Positions 1-7,014 of a stretch of DNA of 7,407 bases are shown here, piece after piece (position 1 is the stretch's first letter; each line of letters begins with the position of its first letter). The notes below the pieces were generated by a model. The model was not told the DNA's origin. It did no database searches and saw only the letters and a program-made list of their open reading frames with translations. This DNA comes from M55B132 sp964508895 (GTDB lineage Bacteria > Bacteroidota > Bacteroidia > Bacteroidales > B18-G4): positions 1 through 7,407 of the forward strand of contig CAZDWF010000153.1 in NCBI GenBank assembly GCA_964508895.1. The letters are read 5' to 3'. The position numbers and the translations under genes were made by a program.

Positions 1-446
1 TTTTCTCCAACTAACCCCCCTGTATTTCTGCTTCCGAGTACATAACCACCGTCTACAGAGCATTTTCTTATTTCACCCTGTCCGAGCCTGCCGACAAGAG
101 CACCAATTGAGTCATTATTCGGTGTTTCGATAGTCGGATTTAGCAATCTGACATTCACGATTTCTGCTCCGCCAATATTCCCAAATAATCCGACATATTT
201 TTGAGCAAGGGTTGTCATTGAAAGATTGGAAATCACATGCCCATTACCATCAAAAACTCCTTTAAAACCAGCTATCGGATAATATGGCAAGTTTCCATTT
301 AAGCCATCGTAAGAAGACATATTAATATTGGCGATAAGTTTAAAGTGATGATCTTCAAAGGCATGAGAAGCAAGGCCTAACAAATACATCTCTACGGCAG
401 TAGAAATCAAAAACGGCTCTTCCTCAGTTCCGCTGCCGGGCCAATA
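1..446 (-). repeat. GLUG module M6, partial (residues about 2185-2332 and on)
   Basis: The opening cap is YWPGSGTEEEPFLIST, HHFKLIANINMSSYDG, FKGVFDGNGHVISN and YVGLFG, then IVNVRLLNPTI. The first coil is IGALVGR with IRKCSVDGG, and the window ends inside the second at NTGGLVGE. The frame is still open, so more coils, a closing cap and the true C-terminus lie to the left of the window. Confidence 0.88.
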
Positions 447-3400
447 AGCCTGATTCGGAATAGGATCTCCCGGCATGTCTTCCCACATAAAGTGCGGCGT
501 GCTTATTCCTTCATTAATTGCCCATACGCCTTCACTACCCCATCCGACAAATGTGGCTGTGGTTTTCATTTCTGTTGTGGTTTTCCCCATACCCCCCTGA
601 CTGTAAGTTTTGCCACTGGTATTCATATCCCAATAACAGTTGGGTCCAACAGAACCTGAATTGTTTCCGATTAATCCACCCACATACATTGAACCGCTTA
701 CATAGCCAGTGGAATAACCGTTTATAACTGAACCATATTCACTGTTAAGACCAATAAGCCCTCCAACAGATTCTGAGCCGTATACAGATCCTTTGGCATA
801 ACAATTTTCAATTCTACTGTATGTATCACCGTTTCCAATAAGCCCGCCAGTATTCCGGCCTGCCCACACAGTCCCAGAGGCTCGAGAAGAATAAATATTT
901 CCACCATTCAGCCCAATAAGTCCACCTACGTCTTCTCCCCATGAAGATCCATGTACAGAGACCGTTGATGAAGAGCGTTCAACATTTCCTAAATTGTGTC
1001 CTATTAATCCGCCCACTTTTCTTGAGCCATATATCGTTCCTGATGATGAACAATTTTCAATATTAGCATAGTCATATTCATATCCGATCAATCCTCCGAC
1101 AAATTCACTTGGATAACTTGAACTGGTTCCAATTGCAACGTTTGCAGAAGAGGCAACCATCTCTCCGTTCCACAGAAATCCAATAATACCTCCATAATAA
1201 TCTCCAGTCCCATAAAGAGTAGCTGAAGCTGTGCATTCATTGAAATTCGCCTCATTATTTGTATAACTCGTAAAACCTCCAACATAGTCTCCACCAGATG
1301 TTATTGTTACAGAAGAATGGCATCCAGTGAATGAGTCTAATCCGTAGATATATCCGACAAACCCACCCCCATAGTCACCTGCAACTTGGATTGAACAATC
1401 CGATGTACAGTTATAAAAATGCCCATGTGTTCCAGTCGATTTTCCATTCGATCCAACAAAGCCGCCAACCTTACTTGTTCCTGTTACAGAAACCTGAACA
1501 CTACAATTTTCATATGTACCATAAGCATCACCGGCCATGCCGCCAACCGATGTATCTCCAGTAATTTGCCCATTAATGATATGACAGTTTTCAAAAGTTG
1601 TATATCCAGCGTCTCCTGCAAAGGCTCCAACGTAATCTGAATTAGGAGCATTAATAACAGGATTTAGAAGCGTGAGATTTTTTAGTGTTCCTCCTCTACT
1701 TGAGAACATTCCTATATTACTACCACTGGAAACATTAATCGTTAGGTTTGATATCGTAAAATCATTTCCGTCAAAAATACCTCCCGAAGTAATCATATTA
1801 AATGATGGATTTCCTCCGACTCCGTCATAAGAACTAAGATCAATATCTGAAATAAGTTTAAAGTTTAACGCTGGATTACAGTTGACATGGTATATTGTAT
1901 TTAATTGCTCGGCTGTCTCAATAAGGTAAGGATCTTCCTCTGTACCAGATCCTCCAGCAAACCAAGTATCATATGAAATTAAAGTTCCTGATTGCTGCTC
2001 CCAGAGTAAACGTGGATAATCATTTCCTTCGTCAATTGTCCAAGCCTCAACACATCCCCAGCCAGTATAAGTTAACGCTTTTCTCATGTCCTCTGTAGAG
2101 TAGCCATCTCCCATGGCACTCTCAACCTGACCACTAGCATCCACATCCCATAGACAAAAATAATCCATAGGAGAAGATGATTTATACCCAACCAAACCTC
2201 CCACGCTAGAAACACCCGTAACAGAACCGCTGGAATAGCATGTCCTAATAGAACCGTTCCATATGTACCCAATTAAACCTCCCACATACCCATTTCCCTC
2301 AACTGAACAATTAGAGTAGCAATTCACGGCAGAAAAACCTGATCCCAACAATCCCCCAACATAGTCGTTCCCCTTGACACTCCCTTTCGACCAGCACTCT
2401 TCAATATTACAGTACTCATTTTTCCCTCCAAATCCTCCGACATAATTACCCGTTCCCTGAACTTGAATATTTGAAGAACATTGAAAGATGTTGCTGCCTC
2501 CAGTACCATACGAATCTGTAGCAGCACAACCTATAGCTCCCCCAATATATCCATTTCCATTAATAATACCTTCAGAATGGCAATGGCTTATATCGCCAAC
2601 TGATATTAAATAACCTGCGATACCCCCAATGTAATCGTCACCAGTCAGTTCACCTATGAAATTGCATTCATTAATCTCTCCCCATCTGTTGTAACCAATA
2701 ATTCCGCCAATATATCTTTCACCGTGTATAGTTCCATTAAAAGTGCAATCAGAAATTAAATTTCCATAAGAAGAAGACCCAATCAATCCCCCAACTTGCT
2801 CAAATCCACGAATTGTACCAGTTACATGACAATTAATAAAATCACCTCGACTCTCACCAACTAATCCTCCAACATAAGAACTGACGGGAGCATTGATAGA
2901 GATGTTTTCAATGATTAAGTTTTCGGCTCCTGTTAATGATGCAAAGATGCCTACATAATCTGTCTCGTTTGAATCATATACATAGTTAGAAATTGTATGT
3001 CCATTCCCATTAATATATCCGTTTCCCTGTATCATATAATTAGGGTATGCAGATAAATCGAAATCTGATTCAAATCTGAATCGTTTACCCTCATCACGCT
3101 GGTCCATGCCCATTGCAAAGAGTTCTTGATATGTCGTAATTAAAAACGGGTCTTCGACTGTACCACTGCCTTGATAAGTTGAAGTTGTAATGATTTCTCC
3201 AGGCTGATTCTCCCAAGTCAGTCGTGGATAATCATTTCCTTCATCAATTGTCCAAACCGGCTCTACACCCCAACCGACAAAAGTTTCAGCCTTCTTCATT
3301 TGCTCGCTAGTTCTGCCAATTCCTCCATCGCTAGAATCAATTCCACTTGCGTTAATATCCCAGAAACAATATGCGAGATATCCTTCATTTAGTGCAATAA

Positions 3401-6400
3401 ATCCTCCATAGTAGCTTGTTCCGCTTAATAATCCCGTCGAATAGCAGTTGACAATCTCACCTCCCTTATAGGGTGAATACTGACTATTGTCTGCGTGGCC
3501 AGCAAAGCCACCAATATAATATTGACCATTAACATCACCTGTTGCATAGCAATTTGAGATTTTCGCAGTAGGATATTGTACACCTACAAAGCCACCAACA
3601 TATCTATAACCAGATACGTTTGCTTCAGACTTACATTCGATAATCATCCCCCCATTAGAACCTATCAATCCTCCTACACCTTCAAAACCCGTTATATCTC
3701 CCTGTGAATAACACTGCTCAATTAACTCAGAATTGCTTCCTGCAATTCCTCCAACTTTAGGAACTGTACTAGAAGTATCAGCCACAATACTACCCTGAAA
3801 CGAACATTGCTTTATTGTACCTGAATTAGTATAAGCAACACCTCCGGCACCGCTATTAGAAATAATATCACAAGAAATATCACAGTTGGCAATCATCCCA
3901 TGATTTGAGTCAACGAGTCCGGCATAAGAAACTTTGCCACCTGTCACATTACAATTATAAATACGAGTATCTTTTACATAATCAGCTAAGCATCCCACCC
4001 CGACAATCATCAGATTGGGCTCAGCAATATTAACATCTCTGATCAGTGTTTTTTCTCCTTCTATACGATAAAATATATTGGTGTCAAGGTTGTGGATAGT
4101 ATGCCCATTTCCAAAGAACTGACCTTGGAAATAATAAGGACTAGCACCACCTATTACATTAAAAGTTTCTAAACCAGAAAAATCGAGATCATTTATCAAC
4201 AAGAATGCACTCTCTTTTAATCGATAATTATTTCCGATTTGGTTCAATTCATTTACATTAGAAATAAGAAATGGGTTGTCGATTGTACCTATGCCGCCAG
4301 AAAAGGTTGGCAACTGGGGCAGAGGATCTGTTTGCCACCACAAAATGGGATACCCAATAGTATTGGGCTCAGCCCATATTTCGTTTGTGCCATTTTCATA
4401 TTCACCAACAAAATCCCAACCTACATTTAGATAAGTATTGGGATCAAAGAGTTCACTTGTTGTTTTCCCCTCGCCTCCATCACTTATTGTTTGGCCAGAG
4501 GTTTCTATATCCCAAAAGCAATGAACCGGGCCGCTATGGTAATCATTATATCCAATAAATCCCCCACAGTTTTCCTGTCCTACAACATTGCCAGTACTAT
4601 AGCAGGAGCCAATTCCCCCATACTCATATTTGACTCCAACAAACCCGCCGACATTATTTTGCCCTATAACACTACACTTAGAAAAACAACTGTAAAAGCT
4701 ACCGCGATATACATATCCTGCAAAACCCCCTACATGATCAGCAGTACTGAATACAAATCCAGTACTTGAGGAATACCGGATAGAAAGATAAGATTGATTG
4801 CCTATAAATCCGCCTGCCCTGTCTCCAGAGGCATTTACTGTAGAATCCGAAGAACAAAATAAAACATTTCCATAGTAACCACGACCAATTAAGCCTCCAA
4901 CATTAATGGTCCCGTTGATATTCTGGTCTCTTGATTTTGAAAAAAAGAGTTTTGCATCCTCATAATATCCTACTAAACCGCCAGTATTACTATTGCCCGA
5001 CACATCACAAGACGCTTCACATCTTTCAATATAAGTATCATCACAATTACCAATTAAGCCTCCACAACTGCCACCTCCAGATGAAACTGAACCGCCATTG
5101 ACATTACAATTTAAAACTTCTCCATGATACGCACTACCAACAAGCCCGCCAACACTCCCCCCCGTAGCAATAATATTCGGGTCTTTAAGAGTCACATTTT
5201 TAATAGTTGCATAGTATGCATGCCTGATCAATCCTACATAATAACTATCTTCGTCGATATGCATATTGCTGACTGTAAAATCATTACCATCAAATACTCC
5301 TCTGAATGTAGTAATATTTCCTGTCCCAATAGGATGAAATACTATCCCGTAAAGGTCAATGTCATTGGTTAGTATAAAATGGCTTTCTCTGAATCTAGGA
5401 TTGCCTCCGATGCTGTTAAGCTCATTCGCATTCGAAATAAAATAAGGATTTTTCTCAGTACCGGAACCTGCAAACGGTATAGCAGGAAGGGGATTAAGTT
5501 GATGCCATAACGACGGACTGTCATCATTAGGTCTAAATACCCACACATCATCCGGACCATCTTCCATAGAAACAAAATCCCATTCAACGCCCATGAATAT
5601 TGCAGGATTAACAAAATCACCCGATGTTATGCCAAGTAGAGTTGAAGGGTCAGCTTTATTGCCAACCCCTGTTAATGTTGGATTCTTAGAGATATCCCAG
5701 AAACAATCATCCACTGGTACACTCGAATAAGCACCTCCGATAAAACCTCCAACAGACGTATCTTGTCCCGTTACTGCTACAGAAGAATAACAATCAATAA
5801 TTTGACTAACGAGAGAAATGTAACCTATTAATCCCCCGATTCTATCAGTCCCAGAAACCGTTCCTGTTGCATAGGAATTAATAAGGTGCCAACCATCAAA
5901 ATATCCAATTAAACCACCATTAGTTATGCCGCTGCCAGAAATATCTACCGCAGCACAACATTCCCGAATATTTGAAGAACCATCGCAGAAACCAATTAAT
6001 CCACCAATAGTACCCCCTCCGACAATTGACCCCGTAACTGAACAATTCTCGATATAACTATTGTCACACGTGGACGCAAGAGCTCCAATTGAAGAATCCG
6101 CAACAATATTAACATTTTCCAGGTGAATGTTTTTTATACTTGCCTCATCAAGATAAGAAAACAAACCAATATGATTTTGTGCTTCGTTAATATATGTAAA
6201 ATTCGAAAGAGTACGAAAGTTGCCGTTAAAAGTGCCTGTAAATGGAATGGTTTCAGTTCCAATCATGTTATATTGAGCATCTGAAAGACTTGACATATCA
6301 ATGTTGTCCATAAGAACAAAATGTTTGTCCCAATCCTCCGGGCGTAATCCAATCTCGTTCAACTGAACAACCGTCCATATCTCAAAGGGATTTTCTTGTG

Positions 6401-6998
6401 TGCCATTTCCTCCGCCGTAATGATTTAGCTGTGCTGTAAAGTTATTATCATTATCATCTTCTGTAACAAGAGAAAGAGTATATGTAACTGGGTAAAAAAT
6501 CAAATTATCCTCAAGTGGTGTAATTGTTCCTCCCCATCCATATGGAACCTGCATTTCGTAATATCCTGATATGTCTGTTTCAACAATATACTCACCATCA
6601 TTGGCACTGACGGACACTGCTCCAATACCTGTCCCGCCCTCATCTTGGATGTAGCCGAAAATCACAGGTTGAAAAGCCGTATAGTTTTGATCAATGTGAT
6701 CAGTATTTACATTATCATACAAACACGATCTGTCAACAAATCCCCAGCCTTTCTTACTAACACTTACGACACCAGACCAATTTAATGAAACTTGAATTTC
6801 ATAATATCCGCTTGCATCGGTTGTATCTGAACTGCTACCATTGTTAGCTGATACCATTGCTCCAGACAACGGTGTACTATCAGCAGTGAATACAGTACCG
6901 CTAATTGTATAGGTCGGGGAGGCCGCTATGGTAAGACCGGAAAGACCGACAAAGATCGCAAGAAATACGCTGGAAACCTGAACCTTTTTTACCCTCAT
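1..6998 (-). CDS. Giant secreted GLUG-repeat beta-solenoid protein (C-terminus outside window)
   Basis: The frame is open for 2332 codons from the ATG at 6998-6996 to the left edge, with no stop or frameshift on manual translation. The ATG follows an AGGAGGT ribosome binding site at good spacing and begins a clear signal peptide, which fixes the start. Domain order: signal peptide (residues 1-26), two CarboxypepD_reg/Ig-like beta-sandwiches (about 31-107 and 111-190), then six GLUG modules starting near residues 193, 509, 899, 1275, 1680 and 2185. GLUG repeats (Pfam Glug, a motif first noted in IgA-specific metallopeptidases) are expected to form a right-handed beta-helix. No protease motif, enzyme domain or transmembrane anchor is visible; an anchor such as PEP-CTERM, dockerin or a type IX signal would lie past the cut. 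The likely role is adhesion or extracellular matrix contact, which is inference. Homology to the GLUG class is secure; biological function is unknown. Confidence 0.95.
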   Translation of the reverse strand, partial: MRVKKVQVSSVFLAIFVGLSGLTIAASPTYTISGTVFTADSTPLSGAMVSANNGSSSDTTDASGYYEIQVSLNWSGVVSVSKKGWGFVDRSCLYDNVNTDHIDQNYTAFQPVIFGYIQDEGGTGIGAVSVSANDGEYIVETDISGYYEMQVPYGWGGTITPLEDNLIFYPVTYTLSLVTEDDNDNNFTAQLNHYGGGNGTQENPFEIWTVVQLNEIGLRPEDWDKHFVLMDNIDMSSLSDAQYNMIGTETIPFTGTFNGNFRTLSNFTYINEAQNHIGLFSYLDEASIKNIHLENVNIVADSSIGALASTCDNSYIENCSVTGSIVGGGTIGGLIGFCDGSSNIRECCAAVDISGSGITNGGLIGYFDGWHLINSYATGTVSGTDRIGGLIGYISLVSQIIDCYSSVAVTGQDTSVGGFIGGAYSSVPVDDCFWDISKNPTLTGVGNKADPSTLLGITSGDFVNPAIFMGVEWDFVSMEDGPDDVWVFRPNDDSPSLWHQLNPLPAIPFAGSGTEKNPYFISNANELNSIGGNPRFRESHFILTNDIDLYGIVFHPIGTGNITTFRGVFDGNDFTVSNMHIDEDSYYVGLIRHAYYATIKNVTLKDPNIIATGGSVGGLVGSAYHGEVLNCNVNGGSVSSGGGSCGGLIGNCDDTYIERCEASCDVSGNSNTGGLVGYYEDAKLFFSKSRDQNINGTINVGGLIGRGYYGNVLFCSSDSTVNASGDRAGGFIGNQSYLSIRYSSSTGFVFSTADHVGGFAGYVYRGSFYSCFSKCSVIGQNNVGGFVGVKYEYGGIGSCYSTGNVVGQENCGGFIGYNDYHSGPVHCFWDIETSGQTISDGGEGKTTSELFDPNTYLNVGWDFVGEYENGTNEIWAEPNTIGYPILWWQTDPLPQLPTFSGGIGTIDNPFLISNVNELNQIGNNYRLKESAFLLINDLDFSGLETFNVIGGASPYYFQGQFFGNGHTIHNLDTNIFYRIEGEKTLIRDVNIAEPNLMIVGVGCLADYVKDTRIYNCNVTGGKVSYAGLVDSNHGMIANCDISCDIISNSGAGGVAYTNSGTIKQCSFQGSIVADTSSTVPKVGGIAGSNSELIEQCYSQGDITGFEGVGGLIGSNGGMIIECKSEANVSGYRYVGGFVGVQYPTAKISNCYATGDVNGQYYIGGFAGHADNSQYSPYKGGEIVNCYSTGLLSGTSYYGGFIALNEGYLAYCFWDINASGIDSSDGGIGRTSEQMKKAETFVGWGVEPVWTIDEGNDYPRLTWENQPGEIITTSTYQGSGTVEDPFLITTYQELFAMGMDQRDEGKRFRFESDFDLSAYPNYMIQGNGYINGNGHTISNYVYDSNETDYVGIFASLTGAENLIIENISINAPVSSYVGGLVGESRGDFINCHVTGTIRGFEQVGGLIGSSSYGNLISDCTFNGTIHGERYIGGIIGYNRWGEINECNFIGELTGDDYIGGIAGYLISVGDISHCHSEGIINGNGYIGGAIGCAATDSYGTGGSNIFQCSSNIQVQGTGNYVGGFGGKNEYCNIEECWSKGSVKGNDYVGGLLGSGFSAVNCYSNCSVEGNGYVGGLIGYIWNGSIRTCYSSGSVTGVSSVGGLVGYKSSSPMDYFCLWDVDASGQVESAMGDGYSTEDMRKALTYTGWGCVEAWTIDEGNDYPRLLWEQQSGTLISYDTWFAGGSGTEEDPYLIETAEQLNTIYHVNCNPALNFKLISDIDLSSYDGVGGNPSFNMITSGGIFDGNDFTISNLTINVSSGSNIGMFSSRGGTLKNLTLLNPVINAPNSDYVGAFAGDAGYTTFENCHIINGQITGDTSVGGMAGDAYGTYENCSVQVSVTGTSKVGGFVGSNGKSTGTHGHFYNCTSDCSIQVAGDYGGGFVGYIYGLDSFTGCHSSVTITSGGDYVGGFTSYTNNEANFNECTASATLYGTGDYYGGIIGFLWNGEMVASSANVAIGTSSSYPSEFVGGLIGYEYDYANIENCSSSGTIYGSRKVGGLIGHNLGNVERSSSTVSVHGSSWGEDVGGLIGLNGGNIYSSRASGTVWAGRNTGGLIGNGDTYSRIENCYAKGSVYGSESVGGLIGLNSEYGSVINGYSTGYVSGSMYVGGLIGNNSGSVGPNCYWDMNTSGKTYSQGGMGKTTTEMKTTATFVGWGSEGVWAINEGISTPHFMWEDMPGDPIPNQAYWPGSGTEEEPFLISTAVEMYLLGLASHAFEDHHFKLIANINMSSYDGLNGNLPYYPIAGFKGVFDGNGHVISNLSMTTLAQKYVGLFGNIGGAEIVNVRLLNPTIETPNNDSIGALVGRLGQGEIRKCSVDGGYVLGSRNTGGLVGE
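447..1961 (-). repeat. GLUG module M5 (residues about 1680-2184, 12 coils)
   Basis: The opening cap is FAGGSGTEEDPYLI, EQLNTI, FKLISDIDLSSYDG, GGIFDGNDFTISN and IGMF. Twelve coils follow: VGAFAGD, GGMAGD, GGFVGS, GGFVGY, GGFTSY, GGIIGF, GGLIGY, GGLIGH, GGLIGL, GGLIGN, GGLIGL and GGLIGN. This is the longest module. The last six coils are the most uniform in their GGLIG core. The closing cap is CYWDMNTSGK (627-638 for CYWD), GGMGKTTTEM, FVGWG and VWAINEG...MWE, the short cap form also seen in M3 and M4. Confidence 0.88.
1962..3176 (-). repeat. GLUG module M4 (residues about 1275-1679, 9 coils)
   Basis: The opening cap is YQGSGTVEDPFLI, FRFESDFDLS, INGNGHTISN and YVGIF. The coils are GGLVGE, GGLIGS, GGIIGY, GGIAGY, GGAIGC, GGFGGK, GGLLGS, GGLIGY and GGLVGY, nearly all with an NC/EC/QC/TC strand. 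The closing cap is CLWDVDASGQ, then a looser SAMGDGYSTEDM in place of GG.GKTT.EM, then YTGWG and AWTIDEGNDYPRLLWE, which is almost the same as the M3 cap at both protein and DNA level. Confidence 0.87.
2011..2043 (-). repeat. Near-identical DNA copy in M4 closing cap (pairs with 3223-3255)
   Basis: These 33 bases encode WTIDEGNDYPR in the M4 closing cap. They match 3223-3255 in the M3 cap at 32 of 33 bases; the single difference is G at 2031 against A at 3243, a synonymous third-position change (GAC/GAT). Most other repeat units share protein motifs but differ widely at DNA level, so this pair stands out. The offset is 1212 bases, exactly 404 codons. Confidence 0.85.
3177..4304 (-). repeat. 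GLUG module M3 (residues about 899-1274, 8 coils, first three degenerate)
   Basis: The opening cap is FSGGIGTIDNPFLI, NELNQIG, LINDLDFSG and FQGQFFGNGHTIHN. The VGLF strand of the other modules is replaced by IFYRIEGEKTLIRDVNI. The first coils are weak (VGCLAD, AGLVDS, GAGGVAYT); the rest are ordinary (GGIAGS, GGLIGS, GGFVGV, GGFAGH, GGFIAL). NC-type strands (IYNCNVTGG, IANCDISCD, ISNCYATGDV, IVNCYSTG) keep the register. The closing cap is CFWDINASG, GGIGRTSEQM, then TFVGWG and VWTIDEGNDYPRLTWE, a shorter form without DFVGE. Confidence 0.85.
3223..3255 (-). repeat. Near-identical DNA copy in M3 closing cap (pairs with 2011-2043)
   Basis: This is the partner of the 33-base copy at 2011-2043, encoding the same WTIDEGNDYPR stretch in the M3 cap. 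It differs by one synonymous base. It suggests a recent duplication or gene conversion between neighbouring modules. Confidence 0.85.
4305..5474 (-). repeat. GLUG module M2 (residues about 509-898, 8 coils)
   Basis: The opening cap is FAGSGTEKNPYFI, NELNSIGG, HFILTNDIDL, FRGVFDGNDFTVSN and VGLI. Eight coils follow: GGLVGS, GGLIGN, GGLVGY, GGLIGR, GGFIGN, GGFAGY, GGFVGV and GGFIGY. The closing cap is the canonical CFWDIETSGQ, GGEGKTTSEL, then NVGWDFVGEYENGTNEIW and YPILWWQ. The linker to M3, TDPLPQLP, matches the Pro-rich M1-M2 linker. Coils LFFSKS and IRYSSSTG lack the usual NC dipeptide. Confidence 0.87.
5475..6422 (-). repeat. GLUG module M1 (residues about 193-508, 5 coils)
   Basis: The opening cap reads YGGGNGTQENPFEI, LNEIG, RPEDWDKHFVLMDNIDMSS, then FTGTFNGN and IGLF. 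Five coils follow: IGALAS, IGGLIGF, NGGLIGY, IGGLIGY and VGGFIGG, with strand motifs such as IENCSVTG, INSYATGTV and IIDCYSS. It is the shortest complete module. The closing cap begins CFWDI (5694-5705 for CFWD) but its middle is divergent: the usual SGQT...GG.GKTT is replaced by NPTLTGVGNKADPS. It ends in the WDFV...VW...PSLWHQ form, with a Pro-rich linker PLPAIP leading into M2. Confidence 0.85.
6429..6668 (-). other. Second CarboxypepD_reg-like beta-sandwich domain (residues about 111-190)
   Basis: The domain starts PVIFGYIQDEGGTGIGAVSV and contains TDISGYYEMQVPYGWGG, the counterpart of TDASGYYEIQV in the preceding domain. It closes with an acidic stretch (EDDNDNN) and the 'NFTAQLN' strand, parallel to 'NYTAF' in the first copy. 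The two therefore look like a tandem duplication. The acidic patch D/E/N at about residues 180-187 could bind a cation, but that is speculation. The first GLUG module begins immediately after it. Confidence 0.72.
6678..6908 (-). other. First CarboxypepD_reg-like beta-sandwich domain (residues about 31-107)
   Basis: The domain begins YTISGTVFTADSTPLSGA and continues with MVSAN and TTDASGYYEIQV. This is the usual pattern of carboxypeptidase-regulatory-like/SdrD-B-like domains: a GxV strand, then an L.GA.V strand, a TD.sGYYe.qV strand and a closing 'NYTAF' strand. Such domains act as stalks or carbohydrate-contact modules in secreted proteins and have no catalytic residues. It is followed within a few residues by a second copy. 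Confidence 0.75.
6921..6998 (-). other. Sec signal peptide of the giant protein (residues about 1-26)
   Basis: The N-terminus has a basic n-region (R2, K4, K5), a hydrophobic core rich in V, F, L, I and G (about residues 8-24), and small residues at the end (A25, A26, S27), so cleavage near residue 26 is likely. The mature protein would begin SPTYTISG, leading straight into the first beta-sandwich. There is no Cys at the +1 position, so this is not a lipoprotein signal. It shows export across the inner membrane but not the final location. Confidence 0.85.
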
Positions 6999-7007
6999 TC
7001 TCCGAAT

Positions 7008-7014
7008 ACCTCCT
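7008..7014 (-). promoter_or_regulatory. Shine-Dalgarno sequence of the giant gene
   Basis: On the minus strand this reads AGGAGGT, a full-length anti-16S match, ending 9 bases before the ATG at 6998. It decides the start codon and argues for efficient translation of the giant protein. Confidence 0.9.

Noticed and set aside
518..2527. Several short open frames on both strands (60-80 codons) inside M4-M6
   Set aside because: All sit within the continuous GLUG frame and give repetitive off-frame products. None has a Shine-Dalgarno sequence or independent coding character.
4491..4769. Plus-strand open frame of 92 codons
   Set aside because: It lies wholly opposite the M2 closing cap and last coils, in a frame that reads the antisense of Gly/Asn/Ser-rich codons. 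It has no ribosome binding site and its composition is that of a shadow.
5124..5372. Plus-strand open frame of 82 codons
   Set aside because: It is antisense to the M2 opening cap and first coils, which are clearly coding on the minus strand; no start signal or recognisable motif.
5369..5620. Minus-strand open frame of 83 codons in another register
   Set aside because: It overlaps the M1-M2 junction, where the main frame gives conserved cap motifs (WDFV, GSGTEKNPYFI). The alternative reading has no domain.
1..6422. CRISPR-like or mobile repeat array
   Set aside because: The periodicity is at protein level in one reading frame. The DNA of successive units is diverged and has no constant repeat with variable spacers.
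1..6998. IgA-type metalloprotease, because GLUG motifs occur in those enzymes
   Set aside because: No HExxH zinc motif appears anywhere in the visible translation, so there is no support for a peptidase within this window.
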